From assembly GCA_031396505.1 (NCBI GenBank), contig JANNKX010000066.1, forward strand, positions 1-23,488: a DNA stretch of 23,488 nucleotides, in the 5' to 3' direction. The notes beneath the pieces were generated by a model. It was not told the origin of the DNA. It worked only from the letters and a program-made list of their open reading frames with translations, and searched no databases. This document shows, piece after piece, positions 16,201 to 23,213 of this stretch (position 1 is its first letter; each line of letters begins with the position of its first letter). The stretch is from JAAFHS01 sp031396505. GTDB lineage: Bacteria; Pseudomonadota; Alphaproteobacteria; Rhodobacterales; Rhodobacteraceae. A program made the position numbers and the translations under genes.

Positions 16201-16721
16201 GGCCAAAGGCGGGCGGGCCACATTACCTTGCGCGGTTCACCACGCAAGGGGTGCAGGTCGCGACGGATGACGGGGTGGTGACGACCGAAGGCGCAGCGCT
16301 TGCGGCCTTGCGCCGGGTGCTGGCGGACCCGCGCCCGGTGCAGGCGATCAACCTGCCGGGGCCAACGGGCGAATCGAACCGTCTGTCGGCATATCAGCGG
16401 GCACCCGTGCTGTGCCTTGGGCCGTCGGTCGCTGCGGCGCGTGCGCAGGCGGCCGCGATCCGGGCCTTCGGCGGGTTGGCGGTAGAGACACCGGGGCTTG
16501 CAGCGGATGCAGTGGCGCGTCTGCCGATCAGCGGGGCTGTCTGGTGGGGCCATGATGATGCGGGGCGGGCCTATGCGCAGGCGTTGGCCACGCGTCCGGG
16601 GGCAATACTGCCGCTGATCGGGGTGCCCGATGTGGGCCATGCGCTGCTGGAACGGCACGTCTGCATCGATACGACAGCATCGGGTGGCAATGCAGAGCTG
16701 CTGGCGACGGTTGCGGATTGA
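13275..16721 (+). CDS. putA: Bifunctional proline dehydrogenase / glutamate-semialdehyde dehydrogenase PutA
   Basis: The 1148-residue enzyme oxidises proline to glutamate in two steps. The start at 13275 has GAAAGG 7 bases before it; an upstream in-frame ATG at 13209 adds an unrelated N-terminus and lies in the promoter region. A proline dehydrogenase barrel spans about 100-460 (RLVKGAYWDAEV, with K346 of KGAYWD; YAPVGAHRDLLAYLVRRLLENG). The aldehyde dehydrogenase domain spans about 490-960 (ISPWNFPLAIFTGQ, FTGSTETAK, Glu770 in ETGG, Cys804 in GQRCSA). A C-terminal domain of about 190 residues follows (GPTGESNRL). There is no N-terminal ribbon-helix-helix domain, so it does not regulate itself as E. 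coli PutA does; the divergent PutR fits that. Length and layout match the longer class of PutA that has the extra C-terminal domain without the DNA-binding one. Confidence 0.96.
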   Translation: MPRDTLAPMDIIETHSLADEGALIRDLINKAGLDAAARARIVAAGADLVRRIRGSAKPGLMEVFLAEYGLSTEEGISLMCLAEALLRVPDADTMDALIEDKIAPGDWGRHLGKSASSLVNASTWALMLTGKVLEDTDRGVVGHLRAAVKRLGEPVIRRAVAQAMKEMGRQFVLGEDIQAAMKRAQELEAKGYTYSYDMLGEAARTEADARRYHLSYSKAITSIAGAARGNDIRANPGISVKLSALHPRYEVAKEARVMAELVPRVRALAGLAKAAGLGFNIDAEEADRLALSCRVIEAVLEDPSLAGWDGFGVVVQAYGRRAGAVIDWLYATATRLDRRIMVRLVKGAYWDAEVKRAQVLGLDSFPVFTRKQATDVSYIANAKKLLGMTDRIYPQFATHNAHTVAAVLALADDSMRFEFQRLHGMGERLHDLVLTDGGTRCRIYAPVGAHRDLLAYLVRRLLENGANSSFVNQIVDEEVPPDVVAACPLTAMETLVLPNPTLPAGPAIFGARVNARGWDLTDAGDLAAIAAARGPSQAASFAAGPVLAGPVGAASAAHAGHPVLNPATGDVVGHVVQASDAQVVQALTNAARWDAPANVRAAALLRAADLYQAAYGGIVALLAREAGKTLADAVAELREAVDFLRYYAAEAEGLAAPERGVFACISPWNFPLAIFTGQIAAALAAGNGVIAKPAEQTPLIAALATDLLHRAGVPITALQFLPGDGATVGAALSRSPAIDGIAFTGSTETAKLIRAAMAAHLSPTAPLIAETGGLNAMVVDSTALPEQAVRDVIASSFQSAGQRCSALRCLYLQEDVAPHIEAMLLAAMDDLAPGDPWNLATDIGPVIDTQAQTDIMNYIAVAQADGRVLKSMAVPPIGTFVAPTVIRVTGIADMPREIFGPVLHIAHFKARDLTQVIDDINATGYGLTFGLHTRIDDRVQQVMERLRVGNAYVNRNQIGAVVGSQPFGGEGLSGTGPKAGGPHYLARFTTQGVQVATDDGVVTTEGAALAALRRVLADPRPVQAINLPGPTGESNRLSAYQRAPVLCLGPSVAAARAQAAAIRAFGGLAVETPGLAADAVARLPISGAVWWGHDDAGRAYAQALATRPGAILPLIGVPDVGHALLERHVCIDTTASGGNAELLATVAD

Positions 16722-16764
16722 ACTCGTGGATTGACGGGGCGCGCCCGATCGGGGACGGTGCAAC

Positions 16765-17511
16765 ATGTTCTTTCCGTTTCGTGACCATAATCCATCGGGG
16801 CGGATGCCCTTTGTCTGCTGGGCGCTGATTGCGGCCAATATCCTGATCTTTGTTGGGTATTGGTTGACGATAAAAAGTGAATACGGGCTGGCGGAATTCT
16901 ACTTTGACTGGGGGCTTGTGCCGCGCCGCGCCATGCTGGGGCAGGCGTGGGAAACGGTCGTCACGTCGATGTTCCTGCATGGCGGCTGGATGCATCTGGT
17001 CGGCAATATGCTGTTTCTCTGGGTCTTTGGCGACAACCTGGAAGACCAGATGGGCCATGTGTGGTTCACGATATTCTATCTTGTGGGCGGGGTTGCGGCG
17101 GGTGCAGCGCAGGTCGCGTCCGAGCCTTATTCGCTGGTGCCGATGGTGGGCGCATCCGGGGCGATTGCGGCGGTGCTGGGGGGGTATCTGCTGCTGTTTC
17201 CGCGGGCGCGGGTCGATGTGCTGATTTTCCTGCTGATCTTTGTTCGGGTCATCCCGATCCCGGCGTGGATCGTGCTGGGGATATGGTTTGCCACGCAATT
17301 GTTCAGCGGCTGGACCGCGCCGACAAACGGCGGTGGCGTGGCCTATTGGGCGCATGCGGGCGGGTTTGTGGCAGGACTGATCCTTGCGCTGCCGATCTGG
17401 ATTGCGCGCGGCGGCGTGCGGTTCTGGAGCCAGACGCACGGCGTCCCACCGCATCCTGAGGCGAAAGAGTTGTTCGCCAAGTCGCGCATCCCGACCGTGC
17501 GGCGGATGTAG
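16765..17511 (+). CDS. Rhomboid-family intramembrane serine protease
   Basis: The 248-residue membrane protein has about six hydrophobic segments (about 15-35, 63-88, 100-118, 125-147, 150-180, 194-214). The rhomboid catalytic pair is visible: Ser131 in GASGA and His197 in AHAGGF. The oxyanion-region motif HGGWMHLVGNMLFLWVFG (72-89) is also complete, so it is probably active. It lies 43 bases after putA on the same strand and could be read from the putA transcript, but no functional link is evident. The substrate is unknown. GGGGAC before the ATG serves as ribosome binding site. Confidence 0.93.
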   Translation: MFFPFRDHNPSGRMPFVCWALIAANILIFVGYWLTIKSEYGLAEFYFDWGLVPRRAMLGQAWETVVTSMFLHGGWMHLVGNMLFLWVFGDNLEDQMGHVWFTIFYLVGGVAAGAAQVASEPYSLVPMVGASGAIAAVLGGYLLLFPRARVDVLIFLLIFVRVIPIPAWIVLGIWFATQLFSGWTAPTNGGGVAYWAHAGGFVAGLILALPIWIARGGVRFWSQTHGVPPHPEAKELFAKSRIPTVRRM

Positions 17512-17574
17512 CGTTCCCGGTCCATCGCCGTCACCACGTTCTGTGCAAAACCCGCTGCGCGAACTGCGGCCTTT

Positions 17575-18363
17575 CTACGCGCCCTGAATGATCTTGCGGA
17601 ACGGCGCGTAAAGCCCCTCGTTGCCGCAAATCACCGTACCGGTTTCGATTGGGTCCTGCCCATCGCGGATGCCTGACACGGTGCCGCCTGCCTCACGCAC
17701 AAGAATGATGCCTGCGGCGATGTCCCAGGCATGCAATTCGCGTTCCCAATAGCCATCAAAGCGGCCCGCCGCGACATAGGCGAGGTCGAGTGCGGCCGCC
17801 CCCCAGCGGCGCACGCCCGCACAGACGGGCATCAGGCGCGCGAGATCCTGCAGCATCGTGGGCAGGGTGGGTCGCGGTCCCCATGGCACGCCCGTGGCGA
17901 AGACCGCCTCGGACATCGTGCGACGGCCCGACACGCGCATCCGTTTGTCGTTCATCCAGCATCCGGCACCCTTTTCGGCCCAGAAAAGTTCATCCTTGGC
18001 CGCGTCGTAGACGACGCCTGACACGATCTCGCCCTTGTGTTCCAGTGCGATGGAAATCGCCCAATGCGGCATCCCGTGCAGAAAATTCGTGGTGCCATCC
18101 AGCGGATCGACAATCCAGCGGCGGGTCGGATCGACGCCATCGGTGGCACCGGTTTCTTCGCCCAGCCAACCATAGGTCGGACGTCCGGCCATCAGGTCGT
18201 CCTTGATGATGCGCTCGGCCTCGCGGTCAGCTTTCGACACGAAATCGCCGGGGCCTTTGGTGGACACCTGCAGGTTTTCAACCTCCCGGAAGTCTTTCAC
18301 CAGACTGCGGCCTGCCTTGCGGGCGGCCTTGATCATCAGGTTGAGGTTGGCACTGCCTTGCAT
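17575..18363 (-). CDS. Inositol monophosphatase family protein (SuhB-like)
   Basis: The 262-residue protein has the Mg-dependent IMPase signature: GEETG (68-72), the metal motif DPLDGTTNF (86-94) and a later HAWDIAAG with the second metal Asp. It may act on inositol-1-phosphate or another sugar phosphate; SuhB relatives also bind the transcription machinery. The start at 18363 (MQGSANLNLMIKAARKAGR) matches the family N-terminus and has GGAG 9 bases before it. The open frame continues upstream to 18684, but that extension is antisense to the antiporter gene and rich in Arg/His/Gln, so I reject it. It converges on the rhomboid gene with a 63-base gap in which I see no clear terminator. Confidence 0.93.
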   Translation of the reverse strand: MQGSANLNLMIKAARKAGRSLVKDFREVENLQVSTKGPGDFVSKADREAERIIKDDLMAGRPTYGWLGEETGATDGVDPTRRWIVDPLDGTTNFLHGMPHWAISIALEHKGEIVSGVVYDAAKDELFWAEKGAGCWMNDKRMRVSGRRTMSEAVFATGVPWGPRPTLPTMLQDLARLMPVCAGVRRWGAAALDLAYVAAGRFDGYWERELHAWDIAAGIILVREAGGTVSGIRDGQDPIETGTVICGNEGLYAPFRKIIQGA

Positions 18364-18501
18364 CCGCGTCGCTCCGGTTTGGTCGATGCGGTGCATTACA
18401 CGGCAGGGGCGGGGAAGGAAAGGGATTGAGGCGCAAAACCGGGAATGGCCCTTGCGGCGGCGCGTTTCCTGACCATGATTGGGATCAAGAAGGAGCATCG
18501 C

Positions 18502-20259
18502 ATGGCCACTGAAACTGCCGCAGTTGACCTGCAGTCCATCGTCATCCTGCTGGGGGCCGCCGTGGTTGCGGTGCCGGTGTTCAAGCGTATCAAGCTGGGT
18601 TCGGTGCTGGGCTATCTGGCGGCGGGGCTGGTGATCGGGCCGTTCGGGTTGGGCGTGTTCAGCGACCCGATGGCGGTTCTGCATGTGGCGGAATTGGGCG
18701 TGGTGATGTTTTTGTTTATCATCGGGCTGGAGATGGAGCCGAAACGCCTGTGGTCGATGCGGCGGGACATTTTCGGGATGGGGCTGGCGCAGTTGCTGCT
18801 GGGGATGGCACTGTTAAGCGTGGTGGGCGTGGCGTTGGGCTATGACGCGGCACCGTCGATGATTGCAGGGACGGGGTTCGTGCTGACCTCGACGGCGATC
18901 GTGATGCAGATGCTGCAGGAACGCGGCGATATCTCGACACCCGGGGGGCAGCGGATCGTGGCGATCCTGCTGCTGGAGGATCTGGCAATCGTGCCGTTAC
19001 TGGCGTTGGTGGCGTTTCTGGCACCGGGGGGCGCGGATCTGACATGGGGCGACCGGGCCAGGGATATCGGCATCGGGCTGGGGGCGATCGGGGTGCTGGT
19101 GGCGGCGGGGTTGTATCTGCTGAACCCGATGTTCCGGGTGCTGGCCGCGGCCCGTGCGCGCGAGGTGATGACGGCGGCGGCGTTGCTGGTGGTGCTGGGG
19201 GCGGCACTGTGGATGCAGTTGGGCGGGCTGTCCACGGCGATGGGGGCGTTTCTGGCGGGCGTGCTGTTGTCGGAAAGCAGCTTTCGGCATCAACTGGAGG
19301 CGGATGTGGAGCCGTTCCGCGGATTGCTTCTGGGGTTGTTTTTCCTTGCTGTGGGCATGGCGGTGGACCTGCCGTTGATTGCGGAAAACTGGCGGCTGGT
19401 GGCGATTTCAGTGGTCGCGTTCATGGTGTTGAAGGGGGCCGCGATTTACGGCATCGCGCGCCTGTTCGGGGCGGCGCACCGCGAGGCTATGACGCGGATG
19501 GTGCTGATGGCGCAGGGGGGCGAGTTTGCGTTCGTGCTGTATGCGGCGGCACTGGCGGTGGGGTTGATCGACGGGCAGGCGAGCGCGGTTCTGACGGCGA
19601 TCATCATCATTTCGATGGTGCTGACGCCCGTTATGGTGATGGCGCACGACCGGCTGATGCCGGACGCGGTTGTGTCGGCGGACGGAATGGAGGCACCGGA
19701 CGGGGCGCGGGCATCGGTGCTGTTGATCGGGTTTGGACGGTTTGGGCAGATTGTCAGCCAGAGCCTGCTGGTGCGGCGCTGTTCGATCACGATCATCGAC
19801 ACCGACCCGGAGGCGATCCGCGCGGCAGCGGCGTTCGGGTTCAAGATCTATTACGGGGATGGTACGCGGCTTGACATCCTGCAGGCCGCGGGGGCGGCTG
19901 AGGCGCGGATGGTCGTGATTGCGACGGACAAGGCAGAGGTGACGACGCGCATTGCACATCTGTTGCATGATACGTTTCCGGATACGCAGGTTCTGGCGCG
20001 GGCGTTTGACCGGGCACATGCGATTGCGCTGGTGAAGATGGGTGTGGATCACCAGATCCGCGAGACGTTTGAATCCGCACTGTCACTGGGACGCGAGGCG
20101 TTGCGCCTGCTGGAAGTGCCTGACGAAGACGCAGACGAGACGATCAGCGAAGTGCGCCGTCGCGACCGGGAACGGTTTGTGTTGCAGACGGCAGGCGATC
20201 TCTATTCGGGATCAAGCCTGCTGATCGGAAACGCGCAGGATCAGGCACAGGGGCGGTGA
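18502..20259 (+). CDS. CPA2/Kef-type monovalent cation:proton antiporter with RCK domain
   Basis: The 585-residue protein has an antiporter membrane domain of about 12 segments (residues 1-395; LGVVMFLFIIGLEM, ILLLEDLAIVPLLALV, LSTAMGAFLAGVLLSES). A cytosolic RCK/TrkA-N domain starts near 405, with the nucleotide-binding GFGRFG at 410-415 and Asp at the end of the second strand (IIDTD). This is the layout of KefB, KefC and YbaL, which move K+ or Na+ against protons. The ATG at 18502 is chosen because AGGAG (18491-18495) lies 6 bases before it; an upstream ATG at 18445 lacks such a site. No KefF/KefG partner is adjacent, so gating by glutathione adducts is not indicated. The exact ion is not readable from the sequence. 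Confidence 0.92.
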   Translation: MATETAAVDLQSIVILLGAAVVAVPVFKRIKLGSVLGYLAAGLVIGPFGLGVFSDPMAVLHVAELGVVMFLFIIGLEMEPKRLWSMRRDIFGMGLAQLLLGMALLSVVGVALGYDAAPSMIAGTGFVLTSTAIVMQMLQERGDISTPGGQRIVAILLLEDLAIVPLLALVAFLAPGGADLTWGDRARDIGIGLGAIGVLVAAGLYLLNPMFRVLAAARAREVMTAAALLVVLGAALWMQLGGLSTAMGAFLAGVLLSESSFRHQLEADVEPFRGLLLGLFFLAVGMAVDLPLIAENWRLVAISVVAFMVLKGAAIYGIARLFGAAHREAMTRMVLMAQGGEFAFVLYAAALAVGLIDGQASAVLTAIIIISMVLTPVMVMAHDRLMPDAVVSADGMEAPDGARASVLLIGFGRFGQIVSQSLLVRRCSITIIDTDPEAIRAAAAFGFKIYYGDGTRLDILQAAGAAEARMVVIATDKAEVTTRIAHLLHDTFPDTQVLARAFDRAHAIALVKMGVDHQIRETFESALSLGREALRLLEVPDEDADETISEVRRRDRERFVLQTAGDLYSGSSLLIGNAQDQAQGR

Positions 20260-20268
20260 AAGCCGGGA

Positions 20269-20288
20269 AAATTGACGGCTGTCAATTT
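20269..20288 (+). terminator. Hairpin after the antiporter gene
   Basis: AAATTGAC and GTCAATTT form a perfect 8-bp stem with a GGCT loop, 9 bases after the antiporter stop. The right arm ends in ATTT and AT-rich sequence follows, but there is no continuous T-run. It could end antiporter transcription. Confidence 0.35.
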
Positions 20289-20305
20289 CAGACATTACAT
20301 TATAT

Positions 20306-20332
20306 TATCAATAACTTAAAAAGTTATCCACA
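20306..20332. promoter_or_regulatory. IHF-consensus site next to a perfect DnaA box in an AT-rich island
   Basis: TATCAATAACTTA (20306-20318) fits the IHF consensus WATCAANNNNTTR exactly. TTATCCACA (20324-20332) is the canonical DnaA box. Between and around them lies a 7-base palindrome ATAACTT/AAGTTAT (20311-20327). By hand count, bases 20267-20358 are only about 27% G+C in an otherwise GC-rich window. I found no second DnaA box, so this is not called an origin. Confidence 0.45.
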
Positions 20333-20417
20333 GGAAGAATTAATACTTTTGAAACATTGCGTGATCGCGGTGTTGGCGGCAGCCCGCACGCAACATCGCG
20401 AAAGACAAGTGCCCTGC

Positions 20418-20442
20418 GGTGCGTGCAAGCACACACCCTACG
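20418..20442. repeat. REP-like palindromic element, copy 1
   Basis: GGTGCGTGC (20418-20426) and GCACACACC (20429-20437) form a near-perfect stem (one C-A mismatch) followed by CTACG. The same plan, a GGTGCG stem ending in ...CACCCTACG, recurs at 23135-23159. The final CTACG overlaps the stop codon of the leftward ABC gene. Confidence 0.45.
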
Positions 20443-21079
20443 ACCCGATCTGGCTTTGAAAGAACGTCTCGGGATCGTCAGTTTCAATCAACTGCCTGCC
20501 GTCGCTCTGCCAAAAGCGGGTGCCCATGGCGCGCACGAAGCCGCGGTCGTGGCTGACCAGTAGACAGGTGGCGTCATGGGCGCAAAGCGCGGTCTGCAGC
20601 ATGTCTTGCCCTTCGATATCAAGATGGTTGGTGGGTTCATCGAGCAGATAAAGATCGGGTTCGGTGATGGCTGCGCAGGCCAGCAGCGTGGTGCGTTGCC
20701 AGCCGCCGGACAATTGACCCACGGGTTGGTCGCGCAGTGCGGTGGGCACGGCGAGGTCATCAAGCACGATGTCGGCGCGCCACGCCTCATCAGCGGAGTC
20801 CTGCGGCAGGGCTGCAAGGGTTGCCGCGCGCATGGTCAGGGGCGACAGATCGGGGGGAACGTCCTGTGCGACAAGGGCGAGGGTCAGGCCACGGGCGCGG
20901 GTGATCTCACCGCTGGTGGGGTCAAGCGCGCCTGCAAGGCAGCGCAAAAGCGATGACTTTCCGCGCCCGTTGGCGGCAACAAGGGCCAGCCGGTCGCATG
21001 CGTGCAGGGTGAAGCAGAGATCGGAAAACAGCGGGCTGCCAAGGGTAAGCGACAGGGCTTTGACGGCAAGAAGGGTCAT
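20438..21079 (-). CDS. Single-domain ABC-F-like ATPase
   Basis: The 213-residue protein is one ABC domain of the ABC-F type: GRGKSS (38-43), signature LSGGWQRT (123-130), LLDEPTNHLD (145-154, the ABC-F hallmark) and SHDRGFV (176-182). ABC-F proteins usually carry two such domains in more than 500 residues and act on ribosomes. This one is less than half that length, and the second ABC half is not found downstream. In the Walker A loop the usual first Gly is Ala (AANGRGKS). No membrane segments or permease gene accompany it, so an import/export role is unlikely. I see no good ribosome binding site before the ATG at 21079. It may be a natural half-size protein or a truncated gene; its stop lies in a repeat element. 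Confidence 0.75.
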   Translation of the reverse strand: MTLLAVKALSLTLGSPLFSDLCFTLHACDRLALVAANGRGKSSLLRCLAGALDPTSGEITRARGLTLALVAQDVPPDLSPLTMRAATLAALPQDSADEAWRADIVLDDLAVPTALRDQPVGQLSGGWQRTTLLACAAITEPDLYLLDEPTNHLDIEGQDMLQTALCAHDATCLLVSHDRGFVRAMGTRFWQSDGRQLIETDDPETFFQSQIGS

Positions 21080-21163
21080 GGGGCATATCCGGGATCAGGG
21101 CGATGGCGCGCAGGAATGCGCGGTGGCATCGGGCAGAACGGACAGAAGATGCGCCGTTGGTCA

Positions 21164-21184
21164 GCCCTGCGGGGTGCGCAGGGC
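21164..21184. other. GC-rich hairpin between the ABC gene and metR
   Basis: GCCCTGCG (21164-21171) and CGCAGGGC (21177-21184) pair perfectly around a 5-base loop, 85 bases upstream of the ABC gene start. It may be part of the termination of metR transcripts or a leader structure of the ABC gene. Confidence 0.35.
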
Positions 21185-21223
21185 AGAGACAGGGCCGGGG
21201 CAGCGTTCGCGCATGATCATCAT

Positions 21224-21255
21224 CGCGTCCTTGGATTTACGCAGCCAAGGACGCG
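21224..21255 (-). terminator. Perfect 11-bp hairpin after metR
   Basis: CGCGTCCTTGG (21224-21234) and CCAAGGACGCG (21245-21255) pair perfectly around a 10-base loop. It lies 16 bases beyond the metR stop in the direction of metR transcription, which suits a terminator, although no T-run follows. Confidence 0.45.
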
Positions 21256-21271
21256 CAGGACACAGGGCCTG

Positions 21272-22177
21272 TCAACCGCGTTGCAGTTTCACAGGTTCGG
21301 TCCGGCAGAGTTTCAGGAAATGCGCCATGAAGGGTTTCAGGGCATCCTCGTCCCGCGTGGCGGCATAAAGGCGTTTGGTGATGGTGGTGGGGCCGAGCGG
21401 GCGGGTGACGTAATCGGCATTGCTTTGCACATCGCGCAGCACCCAGTCGGGCAGCACGGCCACGCCGCGATTGGAACCGACAAGCATCAGGATGACGGCG
21501 GTCAGTTCAACCTGCCGCACGCCACGCGGTTCGACGCGGGCGGGGGTGAGCAGTTCGGAAAACACATCAAGGCGGTCACGGCTGACGGGATAGGTGATCA
21601 GCATCTGATCACGAAAATCATCGGCACCGACATAGGGCTTGGACGCGAGGGGGTTCTGGGCGGCCGCAACAAAGACCGGGTGGTAATCGAACAGCGGGTT
21701 GAAGGTGACGCCGTCCATTTTGACCGGATCGGACGAGATCACCAGATCGACCTCTTCGCGGTTCAGGGCGGGCAAGGCCTCGAACGCCAAACCGGCGCGG
21801 ATATCGACATCGACATCGGGCCAGGCGTGGCGGAACTGTTCCAGCACGATGAACAGCCATTCAAAGCAGGCGTGGCATTCGATGGCGATGTGCAACCGGC
21901 CGGTCTTGCCGGATTTGAGCGAACGGAATTCTTCGGCTAGCGCGTCAATCTCGGGCAATATCCGTTCAGCAAGGCGCAGCATCCGCAGACCGGCGGCAGA
22001 CAGGCGCATGGGTTTGGACCGGCGCACGAAGAGTTCGACACCGGCCTGATCCTCCAGCCCCGCGACCTGATGCGACAGGGCGGATTGCGTCATGTTCAGG
22101 ATATCGGCAGCGCGTGCCAGACCACCGGCCTGATGGATGGCGCGGATCGTACGCAGGTGGCGGAATTCGATGTGCAT
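21272..22177 (-). CDS. metR: LysR-family regulator of methionine synthesis MetR
   Basis: The 301-residue protein has a LysR winged helix at residues 1-60 (LARAADILNMTQSALSHQVAGLEDQAGVELFVRRSKPMRLSAAG). Its effector domain carries phrases shared with E. coli MetR: RLHIAIECHACFEWL, FDYHPVFVAA, YPVSRDRLDVF and RLYAATRD. MetR uses homocysteine as co-inducer to control met genes. The ATG at 22177 gives the family's usual start (MHIEFRHLRTI); a GTG at 22225 would add 16 residues of unlike sequence. It is divergent from metF, with 89 bases between the starts, so metF is its likely target. Confidence 0.92.
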   Translation of the reverse strand: MHIEFRHLRTIRAIHQAGGLARAADILNMTQSALSHQVAGLEDQAGVELFVRRSKPMRLSAAGLRMLRLAERILPEIDALAEEFRSLKSGKTGRLHIAIECHACFEWLFIVLEQFRHAWPDVDVDIRAGLAFEALPALNREEVDLVISSDPVKMDGVTFNPLFDYHPVFVAAAQNPLASKPYVGADDFRDQMLITYPVSRDRLDVFSELLTPARVEPRGVRQVELTAVILMLVGSNRGVAVLPDWVLRDVQSNADYVTRPLGPTTITKRLYAATRDEDALKPFMAHFLKLCRTEPVKLQRG

Positions 22178-22202
22178 CCTATGGTTTCGTTCATGTTCAT
22201 GT

Positions 22203-22224
22203 TGAGAATTATGAATTTGTCTCA
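22203..22224. promoter_or_regulatory. Inverted repeat in the metR-metF intergenic region
   Basis: TGAGA (22203-22207) and TCTCA (22220-22224) form an inverted repeat with a 12-base AT-rich spacer that contains AATTATGAATT. It lies between divergent metR and metF, where LysR-type regulators normally bind. It does not match the enterobacterial MetR site well, so this is a candidate only. Confidence 0.3.
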
Positions 22225-22266
22225 CATCGACGGGCGTGCGACAAGAGGTTAATCAAGGAGAATAGC

Positions 22267-23124
22267 ATGGCACCGCGCATCAGTTTCGAATTTTTCCCGC
22301 CGCAAACGCTGGATGCATCATTCCGGCTGTGGGAAACGGTACAGATGCTGGCGCCTTTACGGCCTGCGTTTACCAGCGTGACCTATGGTGCGGGCGGGAC
22401 GACACGCAAGCTGACGCATGATGCGGTGACGACGATCGGGCGGAATTACGGGTTGAACGTGGCGGCGCACCTGACCTGCGTGGATGCAAGCCGGGCGGAA
22501 ACGCTGGCGATTGCAGATGCTTATGCGGCAGCGGGGGTGACGGAAATCGTGGCGCTGCGGGGCGATGCACCTGCGGGGGCTGCGCGGTTTCAGGCGCATG
22601 CGGACGGGTTTGCGTCATCGGTGGAATTGGTGGGCGCGTTGGCGGACCGGTTCAAGGTGCGGGTGGGGGCTTATCCCGAGCCGCACCCGGACAGTGCGGA
22701 TACGCTGGCGGATGTGCGGTGGTTGAAGCGCAAGATGGATGCGGGGGCGACATCTGCGATCACGCAGTTTTTCTTTGAGGCGGAGACGTTTCTGCGGTTC
22801 CGCGATCTGTGCGCCAAGGAAGGGATCACGGCGCCGATCATTCCGGGCATCCTGCCGATCCACGACTGGGCGGGTGCCAAGCGGTTTGCAGCGCGGTGCG
22901 GCACGCAGGTGCCGGTCTGGCTGGACGATGCCTATGCAACGGCCAAACGCGACGGGCGCGAGGAATTGCTGTCGGTGGCGCTGTGCACGGAGCTGTGCGA
23001 CGCGCTGCTGGGGGAGGGGGTCGATGATCTGCATTTCTACACGCTGAACCGGCCGCATCTGACGCGGGATGTGTGCCATGCTTTGGGGATCACGCAAGAG
23101 GCGGCGCTGGGGCAGGTGGCGTGA
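22267..23124 (+). CDS. metF: Methylenetetrahydrofolate reductase
   Basis: The 285-residue flavoenzyme reduces 5,10-methylene-THF to 5-methyl-THF, the methyl donor for methionine synthesis. The sequence shows the MetF barrel landmarks: ISFEFFPPQT with the catalytic Glu near the N-terminus, FTSVTYGAGGTTR, AHLTCVD, IVALRGD, VGAYPEPHP, ITQFFFEAETF, PIIPGILPI and the ending LHFYTLNRP. AAGGAG at 22255-22260 lies 6 bases before the ATG at 22267; the open frame upstream to 22114 is antisense to metR and is rejected. The length is normal for the bacterial enzyme. It is divergent from metR, which probably regulates it. Confidence 0.96.
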   Translation: MAPRISFEFFPPQTLDASFRLWETVQMLAPLRPAFTSVTYGAGGTTRKLTHDAVTTIGRNYGLNVAAHLTCVDASRAETLAIADAYAAAGVTEIVALRGDAPAGAARFQAHADGFASSVELVGALADRFKVRVGAYPEPHPDSADTLADVRWLKRKMDAGATSAITQFFFEAETFLRFRDLCAKEGITAPIIPGILPIHDWAGAKRFAARCGTQVPVWLDDAYATAKRDGREELLSVALCTELCDALLGEGVDDLHFYTLNRPHLTRDVCHALGITQEAALGQVA

Positions 23125-23134
23125 TTTCACGGAT

Positions 23135-23159
23135 GGTGCGGATGAATGCGCACCCTACG
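23135..23159. repeat. REP-like palindromic element, copy 2
   Basis: GGTGCG (23135-23140) and CGCACC (23149-23154) form a perfect 6-bp stem with an 8-base loop, followed by CTACG. It lies 10 bases after the metF stop and shares its plan and the CACCCTACG tail with the element at 20418-20442. It may act as a transcript-end structure. Confidence 0.45.
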
Positions 23160-23170
23160 GGTTGCCCCTT

Positions 23171-23179
23171 TGGTATGAT
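23171..23179 (+). promoter_or_regulatory. Possible extended -10 promoter for aroQ
   Basis: TGGTATGAT contains TATGAT, one base from the sigma-70 -10 consensus, with the upstream TGN of an extended -10. It lies 34 bases before the aroQ start. No good -35 is visible at the right distance. Confidence 0.35.
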
Positions 23180-23213
23180 GCGGTAGTGTCGCCCCAAACG
23201 CGGGGGACATGTC

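Noticed and set aside
15657..16838. Leftward open frame of 393 codons antisense to putA and the rhomboid start
   Set aside because: Arg/His/Gln-rich composition and full overlap with the aldehyde dehydrogenase part of PutA show that it is a shadow.
18364..18684. N-terminal extension of the inositol-monophosphatase gene
   Set aside because: The extension is antisense to the antiporter, Arg/His/Gln-rich, and the family start with a ribosome binding site is at 18363.
20267..20358. Calling the AT-rich island a chromosomal origin
   Set aside because: Only one exact DnaA box is visible and the flanking genes are not those usual at alphaproteobacterial oriC.
20256..20459. Small rightward frame overlapping the antiporter stop (GTG start)
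   Set aside because: It covers the AT-rich island and the repeat element, has no ribosome binding site of its own and no recognisable sequence.
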